Assembly: GCA_026419195.1 (NCBI GenBank)
Contig: JANZZV010000008.1
Coordinates: forward strand, 1 to 64,000
Reading direction: 5' to 3'
From: Fervidobacterium sp.
Lineage (GTDB): Bacteria > Thermotogota > Thermotogae > Thermotogales > Fervidobacteriaceae
DNA length: 64,000 nt
The position numbers were made by a program, and so were the translations under genes. The notes beneath the pieces were generated by a model. It was not told where the DNA came from and searched no databases. It worked only from the letters and a program-made list of their open reading frames with translations. This document shows positions 62,496 through 64,000 of this stretch, one piece after another; within the stretch, counting starts at the first letter, position 1, and each line of letters begins with the position of its first letter.

Positions 62496-63662
62496 TCAAA
62501 AATCTATTCCTTCGAGGAGCATGTTATTTAGTTCAGTCAAAATCTCATGAGGTGCAATCAATTCGCCTCCCACTCGACTCAGCAACCTCAACTTTGTTCC
62601 AGGCTTTACAAATTTCACAATTTCACTTGCATATTGTCCAAGGTTCATCTCTGCAACAAGTATGTTTTGCACATTTGACAATCTCTTTTTCATTTTTTCA
62701 ACAGGGATAGGCCATATGGTAATTGGTCTTAGTAATCCAACCTTTATACCTTCTTCACGTGCCATCAAGACAGCCTCTTTTGCGGATCTTGCAACTGAGC
62801 CGTAGGCTATTATAACAGTCTCTGCATCATCCATCATAAATTCCTCGCACTGTGAAATTTTATCTATGTGTAGTTTTATTTTATTCACTAATCTTCTAAT
62901 CAATTTTTCCGCTGTTTCCATAGTTGCCATAGGAAATCCAGATTCATCATGAACAAGCCCAGAAACATGGAACTTTGCACGTCCCATTTCAACAAGCGAT
63001 GGTGGTAGGTTCTCTGCGTATTCGGTTTCAGAAAATGGTACGAAAATTTCCTCCTCTTCTAGTTCTTTTGAAGTCACGCGTTCCACAACTTCTATCTCAC
63101 TATCAGGTGGTAATATGAAGTTTTCGTACATATGCCCAAGTACTTCGTCCATTAGTAATATCACTGGGGTTCTATATTCCTCAGCAAGATTGAATGCCCT
63201 TATTGTAAATTTGTAGACTTCCTCAACAGTCGATGGATAGATAGCTATTATTGCATGATCTCCGTGTGTACCCCACCGCGCCTGCATTATATCCCCTTGA
63301 GAAGGTTTTGTCGGCATACCGGTGGACGGACCGCCACGCATTACATTTACAAACACAGTTGGAGTTTCCGTCATTATAGCATATCCTATAGCCTCTTGCA
63401 TTAAACTAAAACCAGGCCCACTCGTTGCAGTCATGGATTTTGTCCCAGAAAGCGAAGCACCTATAATTGCCGCAGCACTTGCAATTTCATCCTCCATTTG
63501 GATAAACACACCACCGACTTTTGGGAGTTCACGTGCCATTGCTTCTGCAATTTCAGAAGAGGGAGTAATGGGATATCCTGCATAAAATCTACACCCTGCC
63601 CTAATTGCTCCATATGCACATGCTTCATTACCTTGCCAAAATACCATTCTAGAATTAGGCAT
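62496..63662 (-). CDS. korA: 2-oxoacid:ferredoxin oxidoreductase, alpha subunit
   Basis: A 388-residue alpha subunit of a KorA/VorB-type enzyme that oxidises a 2-oxoacid to acyl-CoA and reduces ferredoxin. GNEACAYGAIRAGCRFYAGYPITPSSEI, QMEDEIASAAAIIGASL and RGGPSTGMPTKPSQGD are typical. 2-Oxoglutarate is the usual substrate of this branch, giving succinyl-CoA, which would feed methylmalonyl-CoA metabolism; branched-chain oxoacids are an alternative. The thiamine-binding beta and the gamma subunits are not adjacent downstream. The start overlaps korD by 8 bases. Confidence 0.9.
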   Translation of the reverse strand: MPNSRMVFWQGNEACAYGAIRAGCRFYAGYPITPSSEIAEAMARELPKVGGVFIQMEDEIASAAAIIGASLSGTKSMTATSGPGFSLMQEAIGYAIMTETPTVFVNVMRGGPSTGMPTKPSQGDIMQARWGTHGDHAIIAIYPSTVEEVYKFTIRAFNLAEEYRTPVILLMDEVLGHMYENFILPPDSEIEVVERVTSKELEEEEIFVPFSETEYAENLPPSLVEMGRAKFHVSGLVHDESGFPMATMETAEKLIRRLVNKIKLHIDKISQCEEFMMDDAETVIIAYGSVARSAKEAVLMAREEGIKVGLLRPITIWPIPVEKMKKRLSNVQNILVAEMNLGQYASEIVKFVKPGTKLRLLSRVGGELIAPHEILTELNNMLLEGIDF

Positions 63663-63882
63663 TTTCTACACCTGCCTTCTCTTTGACCTCTACTATATTT
63701 ATTACAAAATCAGGGCACAGATTTTCGCACATAAGACAGCCTATGCATGTAGTATGATCTGGCACTGCTGGTTTATTCAATTCACCTCTTATTATAGTTT
63801 TAGTTGGGCAGATGTGATAACATATACCACACGCTTTGCACCATTCGTACTTAATTTCTACCCTGAACTGCCTTTTCGTCAT
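63655..63882 (-). CDS. korD: 2-oxoacid:ferredoxin oxidoreductase, delta (ferredoxin) subunit
   Basis: A 75-residue protein with two 4Fe-4S motifs, CKACGICYHICP and CIGCLMCENLCP, which carries electrons out of the oxidoreductase to free ferredoxin. ATG follows GGAGG, 17 bases after the decarboxylase beta gene and overlapping korA. Confidence 0.93.
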   Translation of the reverse strand: MTKRQFRVEIKYEWCKACGICYHICPTKTIIRGELNKPAVPDHTTCIGCLMCENLCPDFVINIVEVKEKAGVENA

Positions 63883-63899
63883 TAAAACACCTCCAGTTT

Positions 63900-64000
63900 T
63901 TAACCAAATATCGCCAAAAACACACCAGCTGCTACGGCTGAACCTATAACTCCAGCAACGTTTGGTGACATGGCATGCATGAGGATGAAATTTGTCGGAT
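63900..64000 (-). CDS. Na+-translocating decarboxylase beta subunit, C-terminal end (runs off the right edge)
   Basis: The last 32 codons read [20 protein letters not shown] followed by [11 protein letters not shown] and a stop. This closely resembles the C-terminal helix of OadB/MmdB/GcdB beta subunits, which decarboxylate carboxybiotin and export Na+. It supplies the membrane subunit missing from the mce-mmdA-oadG-mmdC cluster 5 kb away. It is followed by korD in the same direction. Confidence 0.85.
   Translation of the reverse strand, partial: PTNFILMHAMSPNVAGVIGSAVAAGVFLAIFG

Overview
The window looks like chromosome from a thermophilic, anaerobic member of the Thermotogota, most like Fervidobacterium or a close relative. 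The evidence is the AT-rich sequence, Thermotoga-like ThyX, FolD, AdoMet decarboxylase and class III ribonucleotide reductase, a membrane pyrophosphatase, a Na+-pump-type biotin decarboxylase, and a family-5 ABC transporter beside a GH130 phosphorylase. The genus is an inference. No tRNA, rRNA, CRISPR array or insertion sequence was seen.

Region by region. 1-5.6 kb (minus): a five-gene family-5 ABC transporter followed by the first codons of a GH130 glycoside phosphorylase, probably a beta-mannoside uptake operon. 5.8-13 kb: tsaB, an acidic secreted protein, mutS and a membrane HD-GYP phosphodiesterase with an inverted repeat over its start region. 13.2-15.8 kb (minus): nrdG-nrdD with two NrdR boxes 31 bp apart at the promoter. 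15.9-23.3 kb: AddAB-like helicase-nuclease genes and a small membrane protein. 23.4-27.6 kb (minus): a PfkB sugar kinase and a GAF-like protein coupled to a DUF342/FapA protein. 27.7-32.5 kb: a GAF-GGDEF cyclase, then copA-copZ-CYTH behind a promoter with a palindrome over its -10. 32.5-35.9 kb: a GPH sugar symporter with a LacI-type operator, a Cys-rich small protein and a CapA phosphoesterase.

36-49.2 kb is an almost unbroken minus-strand block: yhhQ, lplA/lipM-like, rsmI, rsmD, DUF47, lipase, lipoprotein, rnhB, thyX, DRTGG and folD, then yajC-secD-secF, then hppA with a divergent phosphofructokinase. 49.4-51.5 kb: speD, speE and an XRE-cupin regulator. 51.5-53.0 kb holds decayed minus-strand gene remnants.

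53.2-64 kb is built around methylmalonyl-CoA: the B12-binding mutase subunit, meaB and a DUF2520 protein on the plus strand; mce-mmdA-oadG-mmdC on the minus strand; then two CNB-domain proteins, secA, korD-korA, and the last codons of the membrane beta subunit of the Na+-translocating decarboxylase at the right edge. Together these suggest succinyl/methylmalonyl-CoA decarboxylation coupled to a Na+ gradient, to which the membrane pyrophosphatase may also contribute.

I did not find a clearly new defence or mobile system. The most unusual items are the hppA-coupled phosphofructokinase with a rebuilt phosphoryl-donor site, the paired NrdR boxes before a probable subclass IIIh reductase, the CYTH gene in a copper operon, the inverted repeat that can mask the HD-GYP ribosome-binding site, and the split decarboxylase.
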